In this document: positions 22,024-33,563 of the stretch, in pieces
How positions within the stretch are numbered: position 1 is the stretch's first letter
Layout: each line of letters opens with the position of its first letter
Assembly (NCBI GenBank): GCA_021521415.1
Contig: JAIQDT010002051.1
Span: 369,912-433,911 of the forward strand
Length of the DNA: 64,000 nt
DNA from: Bidens hawaiensis
Lineage: Eukaryota; Streptophyta; Magnoliopsida; Asterales; Asteraceae
Reading direction: 5' to 3'
Program-made: the position numbers and the translations under genes
The notes under the pieces: model-generated
Told to the model about the DNA's origin: nothing
Database searches by the model: none
The model's input: the letters and a program-made list of their open reading frames with translations, nothing else

Positions 22024-25000
22024 TGTAACACCCCGTAACCGCAGCGGAAACGTACACGGGATGCAACAGACACATCTGATATCAACAGCGTTGCTTATAA
22101 AGAAAACACCACTACAATAATTTAAACGTATTACATTGTTCCGAGTTTCGTTACCGACTAGGCGTTATCACATAAGTTTTACCAATAGTACGTTAACATG
22201 TGTAAAACAAAATATAGACTCTTAAGCTTCCACAAAATAGCACACATCATCAAGCACGTATCACTCATTCCAATTTGGGTGTACCTAGAAAGCATGTAAA
22301 GAAAACGGGTCAACTACGAATAGTTGGTGAGTTTCACTAATTTAAATAAACCATGACAAATCATTTTAATAATCATAAATTAATGATGTAATTATGCTGA
22401 GCCTACAAGTGAAAACTCTGTTAACCCAGAAACACATTTAATAACCTCTGGGGACACTATTAACCCAGAAACACATTTAATAACCTCTGGGACACTGTTA
22501 ACCCAGAAATACATTTAATAAACTCTGGGGACGCTGTTAACCCAGAAATACATTTAATAGCCTCTGGGGACACTGTTAACCCAGAACACTGTTTCGGGTC
22601 TTACAATATTAGCAACTCAGACAATTACCATCTTAATACATTACCGTACGATTCCCGTACAATAAACATTATATAAATACATTCATTTCCATGCGATCGG
22701 CATGTACTTAAACACTTTGATAAAAACATGCTTTCCGCCCCGGGAAAATATTTAAAACAGTTCAATAAAAATAGGGGCTCGTGAAACTCACCTTTTGGTA
22801 AGCAGAGATGTAATACTGGCACGGCTACCTGTCCGGATCTGTAATACAATCCCTAAGTCGTTACTACACAATTTCTATTAATATAACTTAAATTCGTGTT
22901 AACCGGTACGTCCGGGGACACTGTTAACCCAGTACCGTACACGATCCGGGGACAATGTTAACCCCGATACACTTCTCAGGACTAAGATTGTGATATCACT
23001 TAGAGTTCTTTAGTCAAAACTACCATTAGTTTGTTTTCTCGTTTTGCGTGCCTAGCACGGTTATTCGTCTTTATGTTTTCAAAAATGAGTTTGGCCACAT
23101 ACGACCCGAAAATAGTTGTTATTGATATTTTAATTAAAGTGGTGAAATTAGAGCTCGGTTTAGACACCCCGTTTGTCCGCGGGGCCCGTTTCCGTCTTTA
23201 ATATACCGGAAACGACTAAATCGGGTAAAATTACCCAAATCATCCGAATTACTTTCGGATGATTTATTTTTACTTGTTTTACTCAGTTTCATGAAAATAG
23301 TCCATTTTTAGGGTTTTTATACACCAGTCAGCTCGCTTAGGCGAACTTTGCCGGTTTACGCGTTTTAAGCTTTAAAAGTTTGTTTTTATGTTCTGTTTAG
23401 CATAAATAATTATCCATTTAGTCTCGGATCTTGAAATTTTGCACAAATCAGTTTTTAACAGTAAGGAATTTTATAAAAATATTTCCAGAATTAATTTTTT
23501 TATTTAACATTTATTTATCTATTTTTAAACGTCATTTAAACACCAAATATGTCGAAATTACCAAACAACCTTAGAAAAATCCCAAATTTTTCTGGGATGA
23601 CTCCTGCCATACACATAGTTCCCAGTAATTTTTACAGAACCAAAAACTTATTTTTCATGCTATTTTTACCAAAACCGAGCTAGAAAACCCTAGATCTCGT
23701 TTTACCGAAATGCCTACTAAGACTTCTCCAATGGACCTGAAATTTTGTGTGTGACTTTTATATGTTATAAAAAGCTTATCTGAATTTTTCCAGAATTTTT
23801 CATGATGTTTAGCTATTTTTCACCATTTTTAGCCAAAACCGAGCATTAAATTCACCAAATATTCATCCTTTATCCAAAAATTACCAAAATTTCACAGATC
23901 TCATATTTTCATGTGTAGATCATCTCTGTGAAGTTTCGTGACTCAACTCTAAGTCTACCACAATCTGTCCAAATCTTACAAATCATACGAAAAACCGAAC
24001 TACGTTGTGTTTCTAGCTTTAGATCGCAAAGATCTTGCTTTCTAGCCTTTGCTAGCAACTAGATACAACACCTACAAGCACAAAAACACCACACCAAGCA
24101 AGTTATACCCACAATCAAGCCATTTCTTTCATGGTTTCGGTTAAGACATCAAAACAAAGATTTTAACCGTAAAAATTCGTTTTTGACTCTTTTATCTCCT
24201 TTCTTGGACCAAGATCCCTTGTATAACTTGTATACATCACTTGATCATGCAAGAATCGGTTTCATCTCGGGTTTTCACCCATTTTTCACTTGAAACCTTA
24301 TTTTCTCATGATTTGGAATTAAAAAGCAAGATCAAACCATAATAACATGTTTATACCTTGTGGATCTTCTAAAAATCAAAGGTTTTTGGTTGAATGAGTG
24401 AAGGATGGAGAGAAATGTGGAGTTGTGATTTTAGAAAAAAGAAAATGAAGTGTGTGTGTGTGTGATCATGGACCGATCGGTCCTAGTAAGGTGTGGGGTG
24501 GGGCCCACATCTTCAACCTTGGCCACACATTCGGATTGTGTAATCCGGATAATGTTGTGGATAATCTGGTTCAGTTCGTTTTTCGGTTAAACGTTTAATT
24601 CCGCTCAAAACGAGGCCAAAACGGTCGTTTTTCGGTTTAAAATTTAAATTTATATAAAGCCGATTTAAAAACTTTAAAAACTTAAACCATGACATTTATT
24701 GACTTAACACATCATATTGTCGGTAATTGTGCATCTTTTTCGGCTTGATCGATCGTCCCTTGCTTGGTTTGATGTTAAAGGTTTCGTTTATCGTACCGAC
24801 GTACTAATAAATCGAAATCCTTTTTCTGTGCTATAATTCACTTATCCCGAAGCTTTAATACTTTGTACACATCACTAAACATTATATATTTCGTTTATAA
24901 TGTAATCCCCGATTCGTTCGGGTTTCAATAATCGTTCATCGATTATTCGTAATTTCAATACGACTAGCTGTATATTCGAGTATAATTCGTACTGTGAATC

Positions 25001-25105
25001 TTATGTACTCGTATAAACACATTATAATTCATATATTCAGTATTGAATAACACGTAAATAGTATATTCCGGCTAGAGTATACCTGAATTTGCCGGAATCG
25101 TTACA
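22024..25105 (-). repeat. Element B 3' LTR (3082 bp)
   Basis: It starts TGTAACACCCCGTAACCGCAG and ends GCCGGAATCGTTACA. It is the full-length LTR; the 5' copy lacks about 950 bp that correspond to about 22582-23540 here. It also holds a (GT)n run near 24452-24464. It shares its start and many blocks with the LTRs of element A but is clearly a different subfamily. Confidence 0.92.
22421..22590. repeat. Tandem array in the element B LTR, units of about 39 bp
   Basis: About four to five units of GTTAACCCAGAAATACATTT plus AATAACCTCTGGGGACACT. The same array lies in the other LTR at about 31572-31745. Confidence 0.9.
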
Positions 25106-25116
25106 TTCTCCCCCCG
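25106..25116 (-). promoter_or_regulatory. Polypurine tract of element B
   Basis: Minus-strand CGGGGGGAGAA directly abuts the 3' LTR, the same sequence as in element A. It primes plus-strand DNA synthesis. Confidence 0.92.
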
Positions 25117-25141
25117 TTACAAAAATTTCGTCCTCGAAATT

Positions 25142-27179
25142 TTACGCGTCAACTATTTCCTTTTGCGGAAATAGGTGGGAATATTTCTTCCGAAATTCGT
25201 CCTTTCGTTCCCATGTATATTTGGTCTCGTAGCGAGTTCCATCTAACTTTGACCAACGAGATCTTATTGTGTCTAAGTTGTTTGATTTTCCCGTCTACTA
25301 TTTCTATGGGCTCCTCTACAATGTTGAGCTTATCATTTATTTGGACACCCTCTAAAGGTAGCACCGATGTCTCATCCGACAGACACCTTTTCAAGTTCGA
25401 CACGTGAAACACGTTGTGAACTGCACTCAGTTCATCAGGCAGTTCTAATCGGTATGCTACAGGACCGATTTTTGCAGTAATGTCGAATGGTCCAATGTAT
25501 CTAGGGGCTAACTTCCCCGCCTTTCCAAATCTGACTACTCCTTTCCAAGGTGATACTTTCAAATACACTTTATCACCTTTCTCAAATGATAACGGTTTTC
25601 TACGGGTATCGGCATAACTCTTCTGCTGATCCCGTGCGGCCTTTAGATTGTTCTTAATTTCAAGGATTTTGCTGGTCGTTTCCTGGACCAGATCTGATCT
25701 AATAACCTGTGTGTCGCCCACTTCAGTCCAGCAGAGTGGTGATCGGCACTTCCGTCCATACAATGCTTCGTAAGGTGCTGCCTTTATACTGCTATGGTAA
25801 CTGTTATTATAGGAAAATTCAACGAGTGGGAGATGTTGATCCCAATTTCCCTTAAAATCCAGTACGCATGCACGAAGCAAATCCTCCAGGGTTTGAATGG
25901 TTCTCTCAAACTGACCATCGGTCTGAGGGTGGTAAGCTGTGCTTAGATTAATACGCGTTCCCAGCGCTTCTTGTACAGCTTGCCAAAGATTGGAGGTGAA
26001 ATGGCTATCTCGGTCGGAGATGATTGAGATGGGTATCCCATGACGAGACACAATTTCATTTATATAAATCTGCGCAAGTCTCTCGGTGTTATAATTATTT
26101 CTAATCGGAATAAAATGTGCCGATTTGGTTAATCGATCCACGACTACCCAAATTGCATCATGTCCTCGGGACGTCTTGGGGAGATGTGTCACAAAATCCA
26201 TCGTGATCTGCTCCCACTTCCATTCAGGAATTTCCGGTTGTTGTAACATTCCCGAGGGTTTCTGGTGCTCCGTCTTAACCCTCGCACACGTCGTACACTT
26301 GCCAACGTATGTGGCTATATCCTTTTTCATACCCGGCCACCAGTAGAACTCCTTCACATCCTTGTACATCTTATCCGATCCCGGATGTATGGAATATTTT
26401 GATTTATGCGCTTCGTCCATGATTAATTCACGAAGGTCATGGAGGGTCGGGATCCAAATCCGATTTTTGAAATAAAGAATTTCGTCCACGCGCTGTTCGA
26501 AATTCTTCTCGTTACCATAAAGTCCCTCTTTTACTAATTGTTCCTCTTTCAACGCCTCGCGTTGAGCGACTCGAACCTGGTTCGAAAGGTTCGACTGGAC
26601 TATCATTTCCAGTGCTCGCACTCGCAATGGCTTAACTCGATCCTTCCTACTCAGGGCATCGGCTACGACGTTAGCCTTGCCGGGGTGATAACGGATGTCA
26701 CAGTCATAGTCGCTTAACAACTCGACCCATCTTCGTTGTCTCATATTCAGTTCTTTCTGATCGAATATGTGTTGCAAACTTTTATGATCGGTGAAGATGG
26801 TGCACTTTGTACCATAGAGATAATGTCTCCAGATTTTAAGTGCGAAGATAACTGCTCCCAGTTCTAAGTCATGAGTAGTGTAATTTTTCTCGTGTATTTT
26901 TAACTGTCGAGAAGCATAGGCTATGACCTTATTATTTTGCATTAACACGCTTCCTAACCCTCTCCGGGATGCGTCACAATACACGAAAAAACCATCGTCT
27001 CCGTCGGGGAGACTTAAGATCGGCGCTTGGCACAATCTTTGTTTTAGCGTTTGAAACGCCGTTTCCTGCTCTTCACCCCATTCATACTTTCGATCTTTTT
27101 GGGTCAGAAGGGTTAAAGGTTGGGTGATGCTGGAAAAGTTCTCTATAAATCGACGATAATATCCAGCTAAGCCTAAGAA
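25142..27179 (-). pseudogene. Element B pol, downstream part: RT end, RNase H, integrase, chromodomain-like tail
   Basis: This continues in frame from the gag-pol ORF after a TAA stop at 27180-27182. It opens with the RT connection ([15 protein letters not shown]). RNase H follows, with [11 protein letters not shown] and [12 protein letters not shown]. The integrase zinc region has [20 protein letters not shown] and CTTCARVK. The catalytic core has [20 protein letters not shown] and [12 protein letters not shown], giving the expected Asp, Asp and Glu. A GPF/Y-type stretch ([12 protein letters not shown]) and a chromodomain-like segment ([22 protein letters not shown]) end it. Near 25231-25240 one base is out of step: the usual chromodomain end lies in the next frame, stopping at 25142-25144, whereas the current frame runs on to 25149 with unrelated residues. 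Confidence 0.9.
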
Positions 27180-29846
27180 TTAGCGGATTTCCTTTGGCGA
27201 TTTCGGCGCTTGCCAATTCTTAACTACTTCAACCTTACTTGGATCAACGTGTATTCCTTGATGGTTTATAACGTGACCAAGGAATTGCACTTCTTGTAAC
27301 CAGAAGTTACACTTGGAGAATTTTGCATACAACTTCTCCTGATTTAGAAGCTCTAAGATTAATCTTAAGTGTTGTTCATGCTCTTCTTTACTCTTCGAGT
27401 ATATCAAAATATCGTCAATAAACACGATGACGAATTTATCGGGGTAGGGTTTACAGACTCGATTCATGAGATCCATGAACACTGTTGGCGCATTTGTTAG
27501 CCCGAAAGGCATAACTAAGAACTCGTAATGGCCGTAGCGAGTCCGGAATGCGGTTTTTGGGATATCCTCCTCCTGAATTCTAACCTGATGGTATCCCGAT
27601 CTAAGATCAATTTTTGAGAAATAGCTCGCACCTTGCAGTTGGTCGAACAGGTCATCAATTCGGGGGAGAGGATACCTATTTTTGATTGACAACTTGTTCA
27701 GCTCCCTGTAATTAATGCACATTCTAAGGCTTCCATCCTTCTTTTTCACGAATAGTACCGGTGCACCCCACGGGGAATAACTAGGACGTATAAATCCTTT
27801 ATCCAACAATTCTTGCAATTGGTTGGATAATTCTTGCATCTCTGATGGTGCAAGTCGGTAGGGTGCCTTAGCAACAGGGCCAGCTTGAGGTAATAGATCG
27901 ATTCTGAATTCGACCTGTCGGGTTGGCGGTAATCCAGGAAGTTCTTCTGGGAAGACTTGTGGAAATTCGCGTACCACTGGAATATCATCCACCCGTTTCT
28001 CCTCAGAATCAGTGGCCGTCAAGCTTGCTAGATATGCCACGCATCCTTGGCGTATGTATTTTAACACCTTGAGGTGGGATATAAATGGTATCATGGTGCC
28101 TGACTTTTCTCCTTGCACTAATATCTCTTCGTCATCTGACACCCGGATCTTGACGATTTTCTTTTCACAGTTTATTTCTACTTTGTTACGTGCTAACCAA
28201 TCCATTCCCACTATCACGTCAAAACTACCCAATTCTACCGGTAACACGTCAATCGGAAGGGATTGATCGTTCAGAATAAAAGGGCAATTCCGAAGTATCT
28301 GATTAACTATCATGGTTTTACCGTTAGTGACTTCTACGGTGTAAGGTTCTATGGTTTCACCAATTGGGAGGTTTGCTATCGACAGGAATCTAACGGAGAC
28401 AAAACTTCTATCGGCGCCCGTATCAAATAATACAGAAGCGTAATGATCAGAGACGAGGAATGTACCTGTCACTACGCTGGGGTCCTGGCGTGCTTCGTTC
28501 GCCCCCATCACGAATGCTCGGCCTCGCGCCGGATTGGACGACGATGCCTGACCCGTGGGTTGCCGCCCATTTCCTCCCTGGTTCAGCTTCGGACAGTTTC
28601 TCTTGAAGTGATCTATGCCACCGCATTCAAAGCAAGCACGACTAGTGGTCATCACTTGATTTCCTTGTGGGTTTTGTTGTCGGGCTGATTGGGTCCTAAA
28701 TGGCTGCGCACGGATAGGTTGCGGTTGCCGGTTCAAGTTGTTCAGGTTTGTTCTACAACTCGGTGCGTAGTGCCCAATCCTGCCGCACCGGTGGCACACC
28801 ACTTCTTTGCACATGCCACCATGGTGGTAACCGCATTTCCCACACTTAGGAAACGTTCCCCTCTGCGGTTCTTGCCTTCCGCCTGAACTAGTCATGGCGT
28901 AGTTCTGGGCAGTGGGCCTAGCACGTTTACCTTGCTGCTTTACCTGGATCCTATGGTCATGTGTACCCCGCTTTCCCCCAGCGGATTCTCCCGCCACCTT
29001 CAGTGACCCGCTCCTTACGAAATCATACGTGACGATACCAGCTTGCGTCACCGCACCCTCATACGTCTGGTGTCCCCCAGAATTGACTATACTCCTTACA
29101 ACTGGAGTTAGCCCCCAAATATAACGCTCAACCCTCTTCGATTCTGGGGTGACCAACCATGGTATCAATCGCGACAACTCATTAAACCGGTTCGTATAAC
29201 CCAAATGGTCTGCCCCCTGCATCTCCAGGTTCCACAATTTATTTTCTAATTTTTGCAATTCGTTTTTCGGGCAGAAATGTTCCAGTACAAGAGCCTTGAG
29301 CTCGGTCCAGGTCATGCGGTTTGTCGCCGCCTGACCCCGGGTCTGCACTATCGTGTTCCACCATGTCAAGGCATGGTCCGTGAATGTGCAGGTAGCACAC
29401 TTAACAACACAATCCTCGGGGCAGTTGCTGATATTCACAACGGATTCTATTTTCTCCATCCACTTAACCAACCCATTTGGTCCTTCAGACCCGCTAAACT
29501 CTAGAGGTTTGCACAACATAAAGTCTTTGATCGAACATCCCCTGGATGCACGAATCGGTTCAGTACGGTTCGTCTCTACCGTAGGTATAGGGCCATTACT
29601 GTCTGTAACGACCACCCTAGGCGGTGCGTCATTACTCGGAATCGTGTTATCATTCTGTGGAGGATTAACATTTTGTTCCCCGTCATTATTGGTGGTCGTT
29701 TGATTGCTCGGAGGGGTTAGATTGGTCGAATTGTTAATACTGGCGGCGATGCGCGATACTATATCCGGTATCGCCGCCTCTAACTGTTGAGCAATCAAAC
29801 GGCTCACATCCACTTCTGACAATTGAGCTGAACGTTTTGGTTCCAT
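27180..29846 (-). pseudogene. Element B gag, protease and reverse transcriptase
   Basis: An open frame of 888 codons from ATG at 29846 ([13 protein letters not shown]). The longer frame start at 29891 adds 15 hydrophobic residues, and I prefer the inner ATG. Gag covers residues 100-320, with the zinc region at 335-364 ([26 protein letters not shown]) and another knuckle at 405-418 ([14 protein letters not shown]). The protease motif DTGADRSF is at 475-482. RT covers about 640-870, with [14 protein letters not shown] near 744-757 and the catalytic FIDDILIY at 809-816. The frame stops at TAA just before FLGLAGYY, where relatives have Gln. One C-to-T change explains this, and downstream codons stay in frame. 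Without the stop the polyprotein would run into RNase H and integrase. Confidence 0.92.
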
Positions 29847-30215
29847 TCTACACAACATCAAGAAAATATATATAATTACTACAAGCTCCAATCATAAAAC
29901 ATAACAAACATTCCATTCATTAATAAGCATTAGTACATATTACATCCATGTCAGTTCACATACTTTCCTGTCATCATTACATAAGTTAAGTTTTCCTACA
30001 TAGGGCCTATGTCGGCATCATCTCGACATAACCCACAATGGGTCAGTGCTTGAATGATACCCAAAAGTATCTATAACGATATACCCCAAAAGAGACCCCC
30101 TAAGGGCCAGTGGTTGTATTATAACTACCCAAGATTTACTCTATGTTAGCATCACCACTAACTGCTTACACAGAGTATCAAAAAGCGGTCCCTGTCTACT
30201 CCCATCCTAACACAA
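29847..30215 (-). other. Spacer between the extra ORF and gag in element B
   Basis: No coding signal is seen beyond the 15 codons upstream of the gag ATG. The extra ORF and gag-pol are in the same reading frame but separated by stops in this spacer. The plus-strand frames around 28012-29703 are antisense shadows of gag. Confidence 0.6.
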
Positions 30216-30815
30216 CTAAACACGGTGGTATACCAAACCCACCAACACCGCCACCAACACCACCATCACAGCCAGCATAACCCGGATCCGCGTCTCCATC
30301 CGGCCGATCATCCACTGGGAGTATGAGCACTCCCTCTTCAGCTGCGAAATCGCATACTGGTGGTCCAGTATGCAGTCCCCTAGGTACATCCGCCTCTGTA
30401 CCCCCACCGTCAAGGCGGCGGAGTGCTCATTCACCTGTTCGGTGAGCACTCGTAGCCACGTCGCCGCGTCCCTCTCCTGCCTAGGGAGACCCCACAAAGG
30501 TGGAGTCACAGGCTCGGGCTGGGAGCGGGAGGACTCGCCCCTGCGGGTAGCAGGTCTGGGTGGGGGCGAGGTAGGTGGGACCTGCGGAACACTGATCCGC
30601 GCCGTGAGGCGGGGTCCGAATCCGGGAGGGATAGGGACGGCCTGTGGTGCGGGTGGGGTAGGAGATCTAGCAATCCTGGCAGGGGAGGACTGGCTAGAGC
30701 TCCTAACACTAGCCTCGCTAGGCTCAGAGCTGGATGATACGGGGAGGCTCCCAGAGTTCCCGGAGCTGACTTCCTCCGGGTCCTCCTCCATCGATACACT
30801 AGGTGTTCTTGACAT
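30216..30815 (-). CDS. Extra ORF between 5' LTR and gag: Ser/Pro-rich protein with C-terminal membrane anchor
   Basis: A frame of 199 codons from ATG at 30815 (MSRTPSVSMEEDPEEV). The open frame extends up to an ATG at 30887, so the start is uncertain; I chose the one where the acidic/Ser-rich composition begins. Residues 1-110 are low complexity, rich in Ser, Pro and Arg (SSSSEPSEASVRSSSQSSP, PPTSPPPRPATRRGESSRSQ). Residues 115-175 look helical (DAATWLRVLTEQVNEHSAAL, YAISQLKRECSYSQWMIGRM). The last 24 residues contain a hydrophobic segment (VMLAVMVVLVAVLVGLVY) ended by HRV, as in a tail-anchored protein. It lies in the leader of element B in the same frame as gag-pol. I do not recognise the family. 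The stretch is GC-rich, and an antisense frame (30370-30864) is open too, so chance openness is possible. The anchor argues for a real product. Confidence 0.55.
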   Translation of the reverse strand: MSRTPSVSMEEDPEEVSSGNSGSLPVSSSSEPSEASVRSSSQSSPARIARSPTPPAPQAVPIPPGFGPRLTARISVPQVPPTSPPPRPATRRGESSRSQPEPVTPPLWGLPRQERDAATWLRVLTEQVNEHSAALTVGVQRRMYLGDCILDHQYAISQLKRECSYSQWMIGRMETRIRVMLAVMVVLVAVLVGLVYHRV

Positions 30816-30887
30816 TCTAACCTGCACACAAGTTAACAAACATATAGTTCTTTCCATAGTGTAAATCGTAATCAAATTAATATACAC

Positions 30888-31160
30888 TTACTTATATAAC
30901 TTGACCACACACAATATTATCATATATTTGCACATATGTTGCCAATTTTACCTATTAAAGTCCCCCGTGACTTCCCCTGAATTCCCTCGTGCGGACAAGT
31001 CTGTTATTATGTTCCGAACCATAATAACTTACTTGTCCATCCAAGTTCATCCAGACCTCGTCACAATAAATTATTAGTTGATATTCAGATCCTATAACAC
31101 TTGAGCTACTGGTTATATTTTAGGTATCTTTTAAAGACATCCTAATTCTTTATAACCAAT
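30888..31160 (-). other. Element B leader next to the primer-binding site, conserved with element A
   Basis: There is no gene. From about 30936 to 31160 the sequence is nearly the same as element A at about 18219-18444, for example the shared block CCGTGACTTCCCCTGAATTC in B against CAGTGACTTCCCCTGAATTC in A. Conservation in a non-coding leader while the proteins decay fits a cis-acting role such as packaging or dimerisation (inference). Confidence 0.6.
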
Positions 31161-31173
31161 GGCTCTGATACCA
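31161..31173 (-). promoter_or_regulatory. Primer-binding site of element B (tRNA-iMet)
   Basis: GGCTCTGATACCA on the plus strand, 5 nt from the LTR edge at 31179. Confidence 0.92.
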
Positions 31174-31178
31174 AGTTC

Positions 31179-33309
31179 CGTAACACCCCGTAACCGCAGC
31201 GGAAACGTACACGGGATGCAACAGACACATCTGATATCAACAGCATTGCTTATAAAGAAAACACCACTACAATAATTTAAACGTATTACATTGTTCCGAG
31301 TTTCGTTACCGACTAGGCGTTATCACATAAGTTTTACCAATAGTACGTTAACATGTTTAAAACAAAATATAGACTCTTAAGCTTCCACAAAATAGCACAC
31401 ATCATCAAGCACGTATCACTCATTCCAATTTGGGTGCACCTAGAAAGCATGTAAAGAAAACGGGTCAACTACGAATAGTTGGTGAGTTTCACTAATTTAA
31501 ATAAACCATGACAAATCATTTTAATAATCATAAATTAATGATGTAATTATGCTGAGCCTACAAGTGAAAACTCTGTTAACCCAGAAACACATTTAATAAC
31601 CTCTGGGGACACTGTTAACCCAGAAACACATTTAATAACCTCTGGGACACTGTTAACCCAGAAATACATTTAATAACCTCTGGGGACACTGTTAACCCAG
31701 AAATACATTTAATAGCCTCTGGGGACACTGTTAACCCAGAAATACACCAAATATGTCGAAAAAACCAAACGACCTTAGAAAAATCCCAAATTTTTCTGGG
31801 ATGACTCCTGCCATCCACATAGTTCCCAGTAATTTTTACAGAACCAAAAACTTATTTTTCATGCTATTTTTACCAAAACCGAGCTAGAAAACCCTAGATC
31901 TCGTTTTACCGAAATGCCTACTAAGACTTCTCCAATGGACCTGAAATTTTGTGTGTGACTTTTATATGTTATAAAAAGCTTATCTGAATTTTTCCAGAAT
32001 TTTTCATGATGTTTAGCTATTTTTCACCATTTTTAGCCAAAACCGAGCATTAAATTCACCAAATATTCATCCTTTATCCAAAAATTACCAAAATTTCACA
32101 GATCTCATATTTTCATGTGTAGATCATCTCTGTGAAATTTCGTGACTCAACTCTAAGTCTACCACAATCTGTCCAAATCTTACAAATCATACGAAAAACC
32201 GAACTACGTTGTGTTTCTAGCTTTAGATCGCAAAGATCTTGCTTTCTAGACTTTGCTAGCAACTAGATACAACACCTACAAGCACAAAAACACCACACCA
32301 AGCAAGTTATACCCAAAATCAAGCCATTTCTTTCATGGTTTCGGTTAAGACATCAAAACAAAGATTTTAACCGTAAAAATTCGTTTTTGACTCTTTTATC
32401 TCCTTTCTTGGACCAAGATCCCTTGTATAACTTGTATACATCACTTGATCATGCAAGAATCGGTTTCATCTCGGGTTTTCACCCATTTTTCACTTGAAAC
32501 CTCATTTTCTCATGATTTGGAATTAAAAAGCAAGATCAAACCATAATAACATGTTTATACCTTGTGGATCTTCTAAAAATCAAAGGTTTTTGGTTGAATG
32601 AGTGAAGGATGGAGAGAAATGTGGAGTTGTGATTTTAGAAAAAAGAAAATGAAGTGTGTGTGTGTGTGATCATGGACCGATCGGTCCTAGTAAGGTGTGG
32701 GGTGGGGCCCACATCTTCAACCTTGGCCACACATTCGGATTGTGTAATCCGGATAATGTTGTGGATAATCTGGTTCAGTTCGTTTTTCGGTTAAACGTTT
32801 AATTCCGCTCAAAACGAGGCCAAAACGGTCGTTTTTCGGCTTAAAATTTAAATTTATATAAAGCCGATTTAAAAACTTTAAAAACTTAAACCATGACATT
32901 TATTGACTTAACACATCATATTGTCAGTAATTGTGCATCTTTTTCGGCTTGATCGATCGTCCCTTGCTTGGTTTGATGTTAAAGGTTTCGTTTATCGTAC
33001 CGACGTATTAATAAATCGAAATCCTTTTTCTGTGCTATAATTCACTTATCCCGAAGTTTTAATACTTCGTACACATCACTAAACATTATATATTTTGTCT
33101 ATAATGTAATCCCCGATTCGTTCGGGTTTCAATAATCGTTCATCGATTAATCGTAATTTCAATACGACTAGCTGTATATTCGAGTATAATTCGTACTGTG
33201 AATCTTATATACTCGTATAAACACATTATAATTCATATATTCAGTATTGAATAACACGTAAATAGTATATTCCGGCTAGGGTATACCTGAATTTGCCGGA
33301 ATCATTACA
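31179..33309 (-). repeat. Element B 5' LTR, internally deleted (2131 bp)
   Basis: It matches the 3' LTR from CGTAACACCCCG to GCCGGAATCATTACA but lacks about 950 bp. The joint is at about 31745, where the 39-bp array runs straight into CCAAATATGTCG. The terminal TG is CG here. A (GT)n run lies near 32655-32668. The small frame at 31615-31818 is a translation of the tandem array, not a gene. Confidence 0.9.
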
Positions 33310-33563
33310 GCGTTGAACTTGGGTATTAACACCCCAAAGAATGATTCTGAAACAGTTTTGCCTGATTCAATAGATGTTGAATTTAAAAAATCTGTGAATA
33401 TTCTAAGTGTGAAAGTGAAGTTTGTGTTCTAGATGTTGAACAAGTGTTGAATGAGTCTGTGTCTGAGATTAAAATTGAGAACAAAAGGTTTGAAAAAACA
33501 AGCTTTTATAATAATACACAAGTCAAACGGTTTAAAAAAATTATGTTTCTTGGTGCAATTGAC
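33310..33563 (+). pseudogene. S1 gag, short segment between element B and solo LTR 3
   Basis: The reading across the joint (DPKGFLKA then LNLGINTPKN) matches S2 near 52715-52760 (PKEPEVFLKAMNVVPDLPHH). The piece continues to VMFLGAID at about 33563. It contains stops. The joint at 33310 has the GCGTT duplication and the joint at 33563 has TTGAC. Confidence 0.85.

Larger units (their letters stand above)
22024..33309 (-). mobile_element. Element B: Ty3/gypsy chromovirus-type element, nearly intact
   Basis: An insertion of 11,286 bp with target duplication GCGTT (22019-22023 and 33310-33314). On the minus strand the order is 5' LTR (31179-33309), primer-binding site, extra ORF, gag-pol, polypurine tract and 3' LTR (22024-25105). 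Gag-pol is in one frame of about 1566 codons from 29846 to 25149, broken by one stop codon and a late frameshift. The single gag-pol frame, three zinc fingers and the C-terminal chromodomain-like stretch fit the Tekay/Del group of chromoviruses (family knowledge). It sits inside S1 gag. Confidence 0.92.

Noticed and set aside
28012..29703. Plus-strand open frames across element B gag
   Set aside because: They are antisense to a clear, domain-rich gag frame and their counterparts in element A share only nucleotide-level similarity.
30370..30864. Plus-strand frame of 164 codons opposite the pre-gag ORF
   Set aside because: It is the antisense of a GC-rich stretch and shows no domain, membrane or composition sign of its own; it is kept only as a caution for the pre-gag ORF.
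31615..31818. Repetitive small protein (KCISGLTVSPE repeats)
   Set aside because: It is a translation of the 39-bp LTR array; unit length divisible by three keeps the frame open by chance.
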